A DNA stretch of 64,000 nucleotides from Cucumis sativus (lineage: Eukaryota > Streptophyta > Magnoliopsida > Cucurbitales > Cucurbitaceae), in the NCBI RefSeq assembly GCF_000004075.3, contig NC_026657.2:29916408-29980407 (forward strand), in the 5' to 3' direction. The position numbers and the translations under genes were made by a program. Shown piece after piece: positions 1 through 11,800 of this stretch (its first letter is position 1; every line of letters starts with the position of its first letter). Under the pieces are notes generated by a model. The model searched no databases. It saw only the letters and a program-made list of their open reading frames with translations, and was not told where the DNA came from.

Positions 1-231
1 TCTATTCTCTTTGTCGTCTGGAGTTTGTAGGAAAAGAGATTGTTGTGGAATCGTCGCGAGATCATCAACTCGACTTTCGCTTCTGAGGATTCTACTGGCA
101 TCGGAATGACAAATGTGGATAGCTACAATCAAAGCAGTAACTAAAAGGCAAAAGCACCATGGGGGAGCTTCTCCTTCATGAATCCAGAGTATGTAAAAGT
201 TTAGGTGTAGAAAAATTTTAGAATTTGGAAC
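1..231 (-). other. Edge-truncated open frame with a signal-peptide-like segment
   Basis: On the minus strand one frame is open from 231 to the left edge, with an in-frame stop just upstream at 234-232. Its middle part encodes WCFCLLVTALIVAIHICHS (about 159 to 103), a strongly hydrophobic run like a secretory signal. A polar stretch containing RILRSESRVDD follows and continues off the window. There is no in-frame ATG. The nearest ATG (179-177) is in another frame and would give only 12 residues before a stop at 143-141. The two frames meet at a run of five C (minus strand, 165-161). The gene may begin in an unseen exon, may be a pseudogene, or the run may hold an indel. I do not recognise the family. 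Confidence 0.35.
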
Positions 232-234
232 CTA

Positions 235-1690
235 GGGTTTTACTCTTTTCTTCTCCCCTTGCAATTCATACGATTCAAAGAGTTAATTTGAATTGGTGTT
301 GTGGCCTCAAAATTGATAGTATAAAATTACAAATACTACATTAGTTTAGTTTAGTTGAGTTACTCATTAAATATATTAATTAATTAATTGGTTCTAAGCA
401 TCATTTATTTTCCAAAATGTATAAAAAACTTAAACGAAATGATTCTTATTTGTTAAACCATTCAATGACATATCATTGTTAAAAAGGGTTTCGCAAGATC
501 ATAGAAGTTTAATTTGTGTTTGAACTTATATAAGATTTCTACGTTCAATTTCAATGCAAGGAGTAAATCTATATATTCATTTTATCGTAGAAAAATTCAC
601 AAAATAAACATAAAAGGTAGCTAACATATTTATAATATAAATTATAGATACATTTACTTATTTGAAAATTTTAAAAAAATGTTTATTTACTAACTTTCTA
701 AAAGAAATTTGTAAAAAACAAAACACTTGACCAGTAATAAATTTGGTGTTAATAATTTGTCCAATTTTTCTATTTTGAAAAATCCTCTAATTTAAACTTA
801 TTTTTTAAATTAATTTTTGTTCAGACGTATACCTAATAGATATAATTTTTTTCAGAAATATCTATAGAATATATTTTATAGAAAATTTCTTTAAAATTAA
901 GACATCAAGCTATAGAACTAAATGAGTGAGATTAATTACAAAATTGCATATTGAAATATAAACATAGGAAGAAGTGGTTGAATAATAATATTTAAGATAG
1001 TTATGGATATTAATCTAAAAATAGTATGTTTAGAACAAGAAAAAGACATTAACCAACAATTGTATTGTACTACTTCCTTCCAATCGTTTCTCCCTCGTTT
1101 TCTTATATGCTTACAAACTTTGAAACAGAATGGAGGGAGAGTCGGTGTTTTATTTACAAACTTTGCTTGTTATCTAAATAAAATATCCACAAAAATTACA
1201 TCATTACTTTTCACCTTTGGACAGAATTTGGAATTTGAAAGGGTGTATCAACCATCTAAAATGAAAACTTGAATATCCACTTCGTTTCAGTTCACCTCGC
1301 ATTGAAACATGAAGAATAATGAATATTATATCAACAAAAGAAATGAGATGCACAAAATGATAGATAAATGTTACTCGATCTATGTAGTATTTTGTTTCAC
1401 TTTTTTTTTTATAAAGGACAAAAGGGACCTATTTTACATTTGAAGAAACAACAAAATGGCAATATGATTTGATATAATAAAAATAAATAAAAAGAATAAA
1501 GAAAAATATTTTAGTTGATTGTTCATGATGATGATGTGTTGTAAATGTGAATGAAAGTGAAGTTCGCCATTGGAAGCGCTCTCCATTTTTACACTTGACA
1601 TCTTGCTTTAGACTCGCTAAATTAAATCTTCTATTCACACATTCTTACGATCATCTAGGAATTATGATATTTTTTCTAAATCTCTGTCAT
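235..1690. other. Non-coding AT-rich intergenic DNA
   Basis: Between the left-edge frame and the NPH3 gene I see only AT-rich sequence with short stop-limited frames. The last part (about 1690-1806) is pyrimidine-rich (repeated cttcttccc) and looks like the 5' leader of the NPH3 gene. No RNA gene or mobile element was recognised. Confidence 0.6.
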
Positions 1691-1806
1691 TTTCTTACGA
1701 TTTCCTCCCTTTCCCTTCATAATCTCTTCTTGCATTGCCCATTTCTCTTCATGTTTTGATCTTTCTCTTCCCCTTCTTCTTCCCATTCTTCTTCCCATCA
1801 CCATCC

Positions 1807-4235
1807 ATGGCAACCATGAAATTAGGCATTAAACCCGAAGCATTTCATCGCGAGGGCCAAACTTGGTACCCCATTTTGTTATTTTGATTATAAATGATGT
1901 TTCTCTTGTTTGCATTGATTGATTCTGTAATGCCAATTCATACGATTCTGTTTTTTGTTTTGATCCATTTGATTTGATCTCATTAATCTTTTTGGTTTTC
2001 TTCATTCCTATTAGGCTTTGCTCAAGTGGATTACCCAGCGATGTTACAATTGAAGTTGGAGATATGTCTTTTCATCTACACAAGGTCTGTTTGTTTTGGA
2101 TTTTCTATCAGTTTTTGCCAGCGAGTGAATAGATGGATGAATTTCATTGCCATGCACTTACTCTGGTTTTTCCATCTCTGTTTTGTTTACTGCAGTTTCC
2201 TTTGCTTTCTAAAAGTGGGTTTCTAGAGAAGCTTATAGAACAGCTTCCTAACGAGGATGAATCTGGCTGCGTTCTGAAACTTCGTGATATTCCTGGTGGC
2301 GCCAAAGCATTTGAACTTGTTGCTAAATTTTGCTATGATGTTAAAATAGAGCTCACTTCTTTGAATATAGTTAGCCTTAGATGTGCAGCTGAATACCTCC
2401 AAATGACTGAAGAGCATGGAGAAGGGAATTTGATTTCTCAAACAGAGGTTTTCCTCAATGAGGTCTTTGGTAATTGGACAGATACAATTAAAGCTCTTGA
2501 AACTTGTGAAGAAGTTGGATCATACGCAGAAGAGGTTCACATTGTTTCACGATGTATTGATTCATTGGCTATCAAAGCTTGTGCTGACCCACAGTTGTTC
2601 AATTGGCCAGTGAAGGGGCAGGAAAATGTCCGAAGCCCCAATGGGACTGTTCTATGGAATGGGATTTCTTCAACCACAAAGCCCCAACCAACCGGCGAAG
2701 ATTGGTGGTATGAGGATGTGTCATTTCTTAGATTTCCCTTGTACAAGCTTTTGATTTTGTCTGTTGAAGCTAAAGGATTGAAATCTGAGAGTATAGCTGC
2801 ATCATTAATACATTATACTAAGAAGAATATCCCCTTAATCAACAATCAATTGAGTTTCAATGATATGAATCATGTTGGGTCAGGAATCACAGCTTCTACA
2901 AATTCTGAGGTAGATCAAAGATTCCTACTTGAGGAGCTTGTGGGCTTACTACCAAGTGTAAAGGGTGTCACCACAACCAACTTTCTACTTAGGCTTCTTA
3001 GAACTGCTATGATTTTGCATGCTAGTCCATCATGTAGGGAAATTTTGGAGAAAAAAATAGGCAGTCAATTGGATCAAGCTTTGCTCGTTGATCTGCTCAT
3101 ACCTAACATGGGATATACAGTGGAAACTCTTTATGATATCGATTGCATTCAGAGAATTCTTGACCATTTTATGTCGATATACCATGTTCCAATTGCATCT
3201 TCTCCTTGCATAGTTGAGGAGGGGAAGATGGTTAGCGGAACGGATACACTGACCCCGATGACAATGGTGGCCAATCTGGTGGATGGATATCTTGCAGAGG
3301 TAGCTCCCGATGTGAACCTGAAGTTGCCAAAATTTCAGTCCCTTGCTGCTGCGATCCCTGATTATGCCAGGCCATTAGATGATGGAATTTATCATGCCAT
3401 TGATGTGTACCTAAAAGTAAGATCTATTTCCCCCTACCTTTTACATCAAGTTCATGTTCTTCACCTTGCATATAACTCAATTCCTAGAACTGAGAGTAAT
3501 CATCTACTTTAGCCTGTAGATACTGACATCTTGTAATCTGGTTAAATTTTAAACCTTTGTGGAGTAATCATTCATTATATTTGTAAAAGAAGAATGAATA
3601 ATAACAATATAGATCTTACTAAATTAGCCATTCATCTAATCTCAGGTCATCGGGTTAGATATACCATGGTGTTTGGTTGTGAATCTTTAATGGCTGATGG
3701 TAGTTTACAACTTGTTCAGGCCCATCCTTGGCTTTCAGATTCAGAAAGGGAGCAACTATGTAGATTGATGAATTGCCAAAAGCTATCATTAGAAGCCAGT
3801 ACACACGCGGCGCAAAACGAGAGGCTACCTCTTCGAGTAATCGTCCAAGTTCTTTTCTTCGAGCAGCTTCGACTACGAACATCAATATCAGGTTGGTTTT
3901 TTGTTTCTGAGAATCTGGAGAACTCGCAACATCCGAACGGAAACCTTGAACTTCCAAAGAATGATTGTTCAAAGGCAATGGAGGAGGGTGGTGGTGGAAA
4001 GGATGTAAAAGAGAGAGTTTCAGAGCTTGAAAGAGAGTGTTTAGAAATGAAAATGGAGCTTGAGAAGGTGGTTAAGACGAAGAAAAGTTGGAGTCTTATT
4101 CCAAAAAAGCTTGGTTTTGGAAGAAAATCACAGCCATGCATCCCAAAGCCAGATGATATAATGGAGCAAACAACCTCTGTCAGTGCTCCACAGAATAATG
4201 AAGATGGGGATTTGGGTCAGCGAGTAGTTGCATAG
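1807..4235 (+). CDS. NPH3/BTB-POZ domain protein (At5g03250-like)
   Basis: Four coding exons: 1807-1865, 2015-2084, 2196-3416 and 3720-4235, giving 621 residues. All introns are GT-AG and phases match. The N-terminus (MATMKLGIKPEAF, then LPSDVTIEVGDMSFHLHK) and the BTB fold cover about residues 26-110. The NPH3 domain starts near GEDWWYEDVSFL (about 211) and runs to VLFFEQLRLRTS (about 505). A Glu/Lys-rich coiled coil lies at about 546-572, before a basic tail (KKLGFGRKSQPC). Family members are plant-specific plasma-membrane-associated adaptors in phototropin and auxin-transport signalling, proposed to act as CUL3 substrate adaptors. The sequence resembles Arabidopsis At5g03250 as I remember it; its own pathway is not established here. 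The start is supported by the usual N-terminus and a good context (ccatccATGG). The frame continuing past 3416 is intron read-through. Confidence 0.95.
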
Positions 4236-5058
4236 ATGGATCCAATTTAATGAGTCTTCAGTGTACAATACTTTTGGTACAACTTTTATTATCATCAATA
4301 TTTTTTTAAGATATCTGTTTGATTGTAAATTTTTTTGATTTAAAGTGTTTTAAAATGTAATAATCTGATTATATAAATCATAAAATGAATGATAGTTAAG
4401 TTAGTGACTAAATACTAAATGGAACATAAACATTATGAACTAATTTAACAAAAATATAACAAGTTTGTATATACCAAAATACTATAATTATTTAAAATTC
4501 TATTTTACTTTTTAAATAATTAATTTTGAATTTGAAGTTTTTTTTTTTTATATATATAAAAACATTATAATTTCAAATCCAAATTCTTGATACACCTAAA
4601 AACATATAAATATTATATTCAAAATTTCACCATTGAGATGACAAAATTAAAAAATAGTTTTCAAAATACACATCGTTTATCACAACGCTGTTATTTATTG
4701 AATTCAGTAAATAGAAAAACTAAAGACCAAACTCAAATTGCTTATAAAGAGAAAAAATAATGATACCAAAACAAGGCACAAAATATATATATATAAGTTG
4801 CCACAGAAGATGGTGAATTTTCATCAGAGAATCCTATACTTACAACTTTTCAAGGATATGAGAAGTTTCAACAATTAAATGTAGAGGCTATTTCATAAAT
4901 TGACATTGAAATGGAGTAATTTACAAAAAAAAAAAAAAAAAAAAAAAACAAAGAGGAAAAAAATTCCTCCACAAAATAGGAAATAATAGCTATAGAATTT
5001 CGTAGTAGCCTCCTCCATTTGCAAAAATTCCTTCACCCATTATCTCCAGAAATAATAA
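4236..5058. other. Intergenic region between convergent NPH3 and LOG genes
   Basis: It holds the 3' flanks of two convergent genes. The sequence is AT-rich with no coding signal and includes an uninterrupted run of 24 A (4925-4948). Both 3' UTRs probably lie here, but I cannot place the polyadenylation sites. Confidence 0.6.
4925..4948. repeat. A24 homopolymer
   Basis: A run of 24 consecutive A lies about 110 bp downstream of the LOG stop codon. On the LOG strand it reads as poly(T). It is a simple repeat and likely polymorphic in length. Confidence 0.9.
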
Positions 5059-7282
5059 TCACCTGGAGATATCACAATTTTGAGGGTAACCAAGCTGCTC
5101 TATCTCCCAACTCAGCTGTGAAGCAACTCTTTCATGGCAAGGCACATACTCCTACAACACAAACAGTCCCCACACAAAAGTGAACAAAGACACATAGGAT
5201 TGGTTTAAATTCTCTAATTGACCAGTAAACTTCAAGAACAAGATGTATGTATATATGCTATATTTTATAGTTTTGGTATATCATAATACCTCTAACTTCT
5301 TCATTAACTCCTTCGCCGTTGGCGCTGATACGATAATTTGGCGTGCACTTGGACTGACAAATCCTTCCTCGACAGCTTTATCAATAAATGACAGTAGTGA
5401 ATTGTAATATCCATCAACATTCAACAGTCCCACCTACAGATTTCAGTGTTCATTTTGATCATATTCAGTAACTATCAAAGCTAACCGAATCACAGCACAT
5501 ACAAAGTAAGGCGAATTTTTTTTTTTGAATAACAAAAAGAAGGAACACAGACTGGCTTGTCATGAATTCCCAGTTGAGCCCAGGTTATGACTTCAAGTAG
5601 TTCTTCTAGAGTCCCATAGCCACCTGCAAGCATTCATATGGTTGGAAGAAGAATTTCAGCTGATTAATATCCATCTCCTTTCTATGCTTCTATAGCTACC
5701 TATGTTGCAGGTACAAAATGATTCAGATGATCCATTTCCTGTAATTATATTTAATGGACTACTACCCTTCAGCTGTGATGACATGTGACTTCTTAAATTC
5801 TGAGATGTGGTTCCATGTAATATTTAACTTAAACATCAACATAATTGATTAGAATATGATTCAAAGCCTCAGAGATTTAGATTTGCAGTTGAAGTAGAGA
5901 AGGGGGAATATTTTGATAACACATCAGTGAACGTTTAGATGACAGGACATCAAAATATTTTGAAATTCTAAAAAGAAGCAATTAAGGACAGAGAGTTTTA
6001 AAAAAGGGTACGTAATAATTCCCTATAGTTAGTAAGGACCATCGAGCAAAGTGAGTCAAAGTAGCCTTTTTTTAAAAACCGTACATGGAAGATACAGAAC
6101 TAGTGAAGCTATGGATCGGATTTTAGAAGAAAAACATAGCTGCCCACAGCTCAAACTATTTAAGAAACTATCTTTTTCAGTGTCTGATATTGATAGGTCA
6201 ATGATGGTTTCTTAAAAACATGGCTGCCACAGGTGCTATAAATGCACAATGCCATCAATACAGATAGTGACATAATTTGTTTGGAAGAAATGGAAAAAAA
6301 AAAGTTAAAGGTCTGAGATATTTGGAATTGAATTTTGCTTGATCAGTGAAACTAAGAAGGGTATAGAAAGACAGGCACCGAAAGCAGAAGCACAAGGGTC
6401 AAATTATGGAAAAAAGATAATAAGATGACGATTGCGTGTTTTGGTTTAGAGGAGGGAACAAAAGGAGGATAAAGAGGAAGAAGGCTTTTAAGAGCTTTTG
6501 ACTGACTGTCAGACAACATAGCCTAATTGTTTTGTTTGTTTCTGAGATGCTATGATAGTAACTTAACAGTCAAGTAAAAAGAAAGGAAAAGAGAGAGAGA
6601 GAGAGAGAGAAGGGTGGGGGTGGGGGAAGAGAGGGGAAGTTTTGAAAGATAAGTTAATGATGGGTTTTTGGTCAATGTTGAATGCCAAAATGAGTAAAAG
6701 CAAAAGAAGGTGATGAGCACTTTTGGTTTGATTGAGAGAGTAAACTTAAGAAGTTAATAGTGCAAGTGGAAAATGTTAAAGTGCAGGCTTTATATACTCA
6801 CCTGGCAAGGCAATAAAAGCATCTGAATGCTTTGCCATCTCTGCCTTCCTTTGATGCATATCTGCCACTGCCTTCACCTCCCCTACAGTTTCACCAGTCA
6901 ACTGCAAAAGGAAACCGTGTAATAGAATAGGTTAGAGAGAAAAGGAACGAGAGAGAGGAGTTTAGAAGAGAGAAAAAATGATGGGTTTCGTAGGAAAAAG
7001 GAGATCAAATCTAAATAGTTTTGATCCAGAGATAAAATCTCCAATTTCTATAGTTAATTTGACTGTTATCATGACATGGGCTGAATGCAAAATGAAGCTC
7101 TGTAAAGTAAGAAAAAAAATTAAAATCTTTATGAATCAGTGTAAGGTTTGAGATGGTTTAGAAAGGATCAGAGAGCTACAAGTTCTAACTATAGTGATGG
7201 CAGTATCATGGAAAATGCCCCCAAGCATAAGAAAAACACAGATCTTGAGCCACACAGAAGAACGTACTGGTAAAAGAAGTAA

Positions 7283-7313
<31 letters not shown>

Positions 7314-8438
7314 AGTAAAGATGGGAAAAAAAAGAAGATAACAAAAAAGCTAATAAAAAACTAAAAAGCAGAAGTCAGTGGGAAAAGTATCATAAAGAAG
7401 AAAGGGTAGGAATAAATAAATGCAAAATCGGATTAATGAACAAGAAAGAAGAAGAGTCCTTCATTTTAATATAACTAAATAAGTAGAGAAAAAAGGTTGA
7501 AAACTTTACGAGACTGATAGGTTAACGGACATACCTCTCGAGGCATGAGTGTCTTGGGTATAACTCTGGACCAGAACAGTACCACGACAAAAGTCAGTAC
7601 AGTAGAAAACTTGTAATGGTGAAGAAACCCAAAAATAGAATCATAAAAACAACCTTAAAGGGACCAATGGAAGTAATTAAAAAAAAATGTGGGCATACCC
7701 AATGACATGCCGACCGCCATCATGAACAGCTTGTGAAACTAAACCCATCAGGCCAATGCTGCCCCCACCGTAGACCAGATCAATGTTCCTTGAAACCTTA
7801 AAAACAACATCAAAAACCAAACTCATCATCTCAAATGACTCGAGAGTTTCATTTATGAAATGGGATTCTTTCCTTTTACTTTGAATGTATGTATGAGAAG
7901 CCTATGTGGATAAAATTTCAAAAGAAACAAACTGTCACCCAACTGAGATATTCATGCATTTTCTTTGCAATTTAAGTTTCTGATGGGAAATGGGAGAGGA
8001 AATATCAAAGTTGAAGAAGATAAGTAAAGGGTCATGATCAAGCATAATCACAAACACGTTGTGGACACAATCACAACACATCCCAATTGAACGTCAATGG
8101 AAAACAAAGAAAACAAAGGACTTATTAATTCCAAACAAACAATATACACATAAAGTTCACCAAAACATTTAAAAAGAAATGCAGAACAATCTCTAGCAAC
8201 ATGAAAAACAAAACACCCCCAATAATCATTTGAACAGAGAAAAAGGAAATGGATCGAAAATAGTGTAAAAAAAGAACAGAAGAAGTTTATCTTTCTTTTT
8301 TTTTACCAATTCCTTGCCAAGTTCAATGGCGGAATCCTGGTAGCTTCTCTTCTTGCCTTGACTACTACCACAGAACACACAAATCCTCCTGAACTTAGAT
8401 AGCGGCTTCATTTCATGATTCATAATCAAACCCTCCAT
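5059..8438 (-). CDS. LOG: Cytokinin riboside 5'-monophosphate phosphoribohydrolase (LOG family)
   Basis: Seven coding exons on the minus strand: 8438-8307, 7796-7699, 7565-7535, 6901-6802, 5623-5553, 5433-5290 and 5151-5059. They total 669 nt, or 222 residues, the usual LOG size. The enzyme releases free-base cytokinin from the riboside 5'-monophosphate in one step, in cytosol and nucleus. Visible landmarks are [10 protein letters not shown] (residues 19-28), the GGGSIGLMG loop (54-62) and the family signature PGGYGTLEE (120-128), which holds catalytic residues. The start gives [18 protein letters not shown]; several in-frame Met residues follow closely, so a slightly later start (Met6 or Met10) is possible. 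Intron 4 (about 1.2 kb) contains a GA microsatellite. The sequence looks closest to the LOG1/LOG3 group; the exact paralogue is not decided. Confidence 0.96.
6591..6611. repeat. (GA)n microsatellite in LOG intron 4
   Basis: About ten uninterrupted GA units inside the largest LOG intron, followed by a G-rich stretch (agggtgggggtggggg). Confidence 0.9.
7288..7313. repeat. (GA)n microsatellite in LOG intron 3
   Basis: About thirteen GA units in the intron between LOG exons 3 and 4. The surrounding intron is also purine-rich on the plus strand, so it is pyrimidine-rich in the transcript. Confidence 0.9.
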
Positions 8439-8760
8439 TTGTTTTCTTGATATGAATTGAGTTAAAGAAAGTTTTAGGAGTGGAAACAGAAACAGAGCAT
8501 GTAATAGGTTGATTTTGGAAGTGGGTATTTGTGTGAATGCTCCCTGAACAGAACAGAAATGAAGTGAGAGTGGAAGCAAAGGAGGAAGAAAAAGGGTAAA
8601 AAGAAAAAGAAAAAGAAGAACAGAGAGAAGAAAAGTGAGGAACTCTGTCTTTCTCTTTTCACTTTTATGTAAGGTCGGAAGTTTTGTGTGTGGGAGCAGC
8701 CCTTTCCTCTGTTCTCTCCCTTCCCTTCTCCCTTTTTTTTTTCTTAATATTTTTTTAAAA
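8439..8760 (-). promoter_or_regulatory. Probable pyrimidine-rich LOG 5' leader and proximal promoter
   Basis: Read on the LOG strand, this stretch is rich in TTTC/CTCTT runs typical of plant 5' leaders. I see no clear TATA box at a convincing distance, so the transcription start is not placed. A 198-residue open frame here (8226-8822) is low-complexity Phe/Leu and is not considered a gene. Confidence 0.35.
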
Positions 8761-8800
8761 AAAAATATTTCATAAAAAGAAAAAGAAAAAAAATACTCCT

Positions 8801-8810
8801 CGCACGTGCG
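8801..8810. promoter_or_regulatory. Palindromic G-box (CGCACGTGCG) upstream of LOG
   Basis: A perfect 10-bp palindrome with a CACGTG core sits 363 bp upstream of the LOG start codon. It is followed by CACGCACGC and GCGTCATC (a TGACG-type core on the other strand). CACGTG is the known binding core of plant bHLH and bZIP factors. Function at this site is inferred only. Confidence 0.4.
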
Positions 8811-8839
8811 TACCTCACGCACGCTTTTGCGTCATCTTC

Positions 8840-11800
8840 ACACAAACAAACTCTCATGCCTTCAAACCTTCTCTTGTTCTTCTTCCCACGCTTCTTAATT
8901 TTCATTTATGACTAATTTAATTGCAATAATACCTTCTCCTCTCCCCCGTCATTTTCAAATTATTTACAAAATCACTCAAAATTTCATACCCATTATTCAT
9001 ACACATTAATAAACTTCAAAAACTTTACTACATTTTTTAAATATTTTCATCAAATATTGTAATTTGCAAGATTTAATTCAAATATATTTAAATTGTCTTG
9101 AAATTAAAAAAAACCCATTATTGAATTTAAGGTGAATAGAGTAAATGTATTGACTTAAAAAGATACATTTACTCAACAAGATTACAAGAGGATTATTTAA
9201 ACTCTTTAATTTAAGAGATATAACTTTTTTCTTAAGATATGATTTTAGTTTAGCGAAATTAAGTATTAGGATATAAAAGTTAGTATATTAGAGAGTGTTT
9301 TTATGTTAAATGTTGTAATTTTTTCAATTTAATTTGTTAGTCATTTGTGATATTCATATAACAACCATTAATACAAATCTTGATATTAAGAAATTTTGTA
9401 TCTTCCTTTTTTAAAAAATAAATTTAATTTAAAAATATGTTTTCATGATATCTTATTATTTTGTTAAAAAAAAAAGATATGTTTGATTAATTATATATTA
9501 ATCATGATATTTCTCTACTAATTCCCCAATGCAAGTATATAATAAATTTTAAACATAATGTTTTTCGAAATATTAATTATCACTTGTTGTTTCTAATATC
9601 TATTAATAACGAACTACATCATTCTCTCTATATTTTCATTTCTTTAATAAACAACAATTGATTAAATTGAGTTACCATACGTCCTCCAATCATTTATGCA
9701 TCTTTCAAGCAATTAATACAAGAAATTGCAACTATTGTACTACTCCCACTATTACTGTGTATATACATAAATTATTGTTTATACTAATATATCAATTCAA
9801 TAATTTTAAGTCGACAGTAATTTGATAGTTTTTATTTATTATACGCTATAAATCATGATTTGAAATAATTAGAACTACACAATTACATATGTATTGGACG
9901 TATTTCTTGACGAATACAGATTGGGTACGGGTGTTTTAAATTCACAAGTACAGTTTAGATTATTAGCCAAAGAAATTAAGGCTATGTACTGATATCTATT
10001 TATTATATGCTAAAAAATCTTCATTTCCATGTATTTTTGCATAAAAGAAGTTGGACAAGCATAGGAATGAGAATAATCACGTAACTGTTGAGACTTGACT
10101 TTAAAATAACGAGTCAAAACAGGCTGAATTTCTTACTTTTTAAAACATCAACAACAAATATAATTCAATCATATCCCTCAACTTTGGTCCTATAATTTTA
10201 ATCCTCAATTTTTAGATTTTTACCTATCTTTTTAAACCTTAAATTAATATATATATCAATTTAAACTCTCCACTTTTATAACTTTATTTAAATAAATAAT
10301 AACAAAATGTTTAAATTAATACATTTGTAAAACTCTATATTTTATTTCATTTTGGACCTCTAAACGTAAATGTTGGTTTTAGTTAAATTTTAAAAAATTA
10401 CTTTCATTTTAGATTTTTTGTTAATTAAACATTTAACGAAATGATGTTATGACTTTTATATTTGGATGACTAGACACTCTATATGCATTATATTCATTAA
10501 ATTAATTAATCAAGAAAATATTTATCTACAATTTCTTAGAGTTTATTTTCTACCTTAGTTGTTCTTAATTAATCTCATTTTCATCTTAACACCAATATAC
10601 GAGCTTTATGATTTTTTATTCTACTCGATGTTCTTATAATTTGCTTCGTGAAAAAGTTGAGTCTTAGTGAAAAAAAGACGGAACAAAAATAGTTTTTTAG
10701 TTTATTTGATTGGTGTGCGCATTCATTGATTTTTGTGTTGATATATAAAATATTTGTAGATTAAATTAGGTAGTTATTTATCATTTCAATTTAATTAATA
10801 TTAAGAATTAGAGTTTAGTCATCTAAATATTAAAAAAAAGTTACTTCATCTTTTCGGTAAATGATTAATAAAATTTTTCTGACGTTTAAAATTTAAAGAC
10901 GAAGATAGAAAAACTGCAATTTAAAAAGAAAAAGAGAGAGAGAGAGAAGAAGAAAATAGGGAGTTCGAGTAAAACATTAGGATATGGGTTTACTCATTGA
11001 TGCTTGGTGGTTGGGCTTTGCTTTGACTAATTGTTTATGACTTTATTAATTAATTACTATCCTTTATAATCACTTGCCACAAAAGTATGGACTAATTATA
11101 ATCATTAAATATTTTGTAATTATGCACAACATTCATTTTCTAAAAAATAAATTGAAAATAAAGCTTGCTTATCAACAACCATTCTTAACTTTGTAACTTA
11201 CTTTGATATGTTCACAATTATTTTATTTTTGTTTTTTAATCCTTTTTCTTTTCAGTTTTCCATTTTTGAAATATAAAGTTTTCAACTAATGATTTACGTT
11301 CTCATTATTCTTCTTTTTAAAAAATATTGGTTTCTTTTTTGTTTCTTTGAACTCTTTTAAAAGAGTAAAGATTATTGGTACCGAAACTGTTTTTTTTATA
11401 ATCCTTATCTACATATAATGTATTTTAACATATGTTTATTTTAATATATTCAATATAAATCTTTTATTTTGAAAGTTATTTTTATTCGTTTTTTTTTCTA
11501 ACTTGTAAAACAAAACATAAAGGTAATTAAATTGGTATTTATAGTAACTTCTTACCGTAATTTTTATCTTTATCAATTAAAAAAAAAGTTGAAAGTAGAT
11601 CTAAATTATAAAAAATAAAACTACTTTTCTTTTTTAGTTTTAAAATTTTGATTTGGAGTTGTCGAAAATAAAATAACAAAACAAGAGATTTAATTAAACT
11701 TAATTTATTTTAGAAAAAAAATAATAGTAATTAATCCAACAAGACTTTTAGTTGTTTGTTTGTTGAAGTGCATGTAGTTTTAATTTTAATAAATGTAATA

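Noticed and set aside
3655-4141. Minus-strand frames of 107 and 141 codons
   Set aside because: They are antisense to the last NPH3 exon, whose sense frame has clear family sequence. No independent motif is present.
8226-8822. 198-codon minus-strand frame
   Set aside because: Only its part from 8438 to 8307 is real (LOG exon 1). The rest is read-through of leader and intron with Phe/Leu/Lys low complexity.
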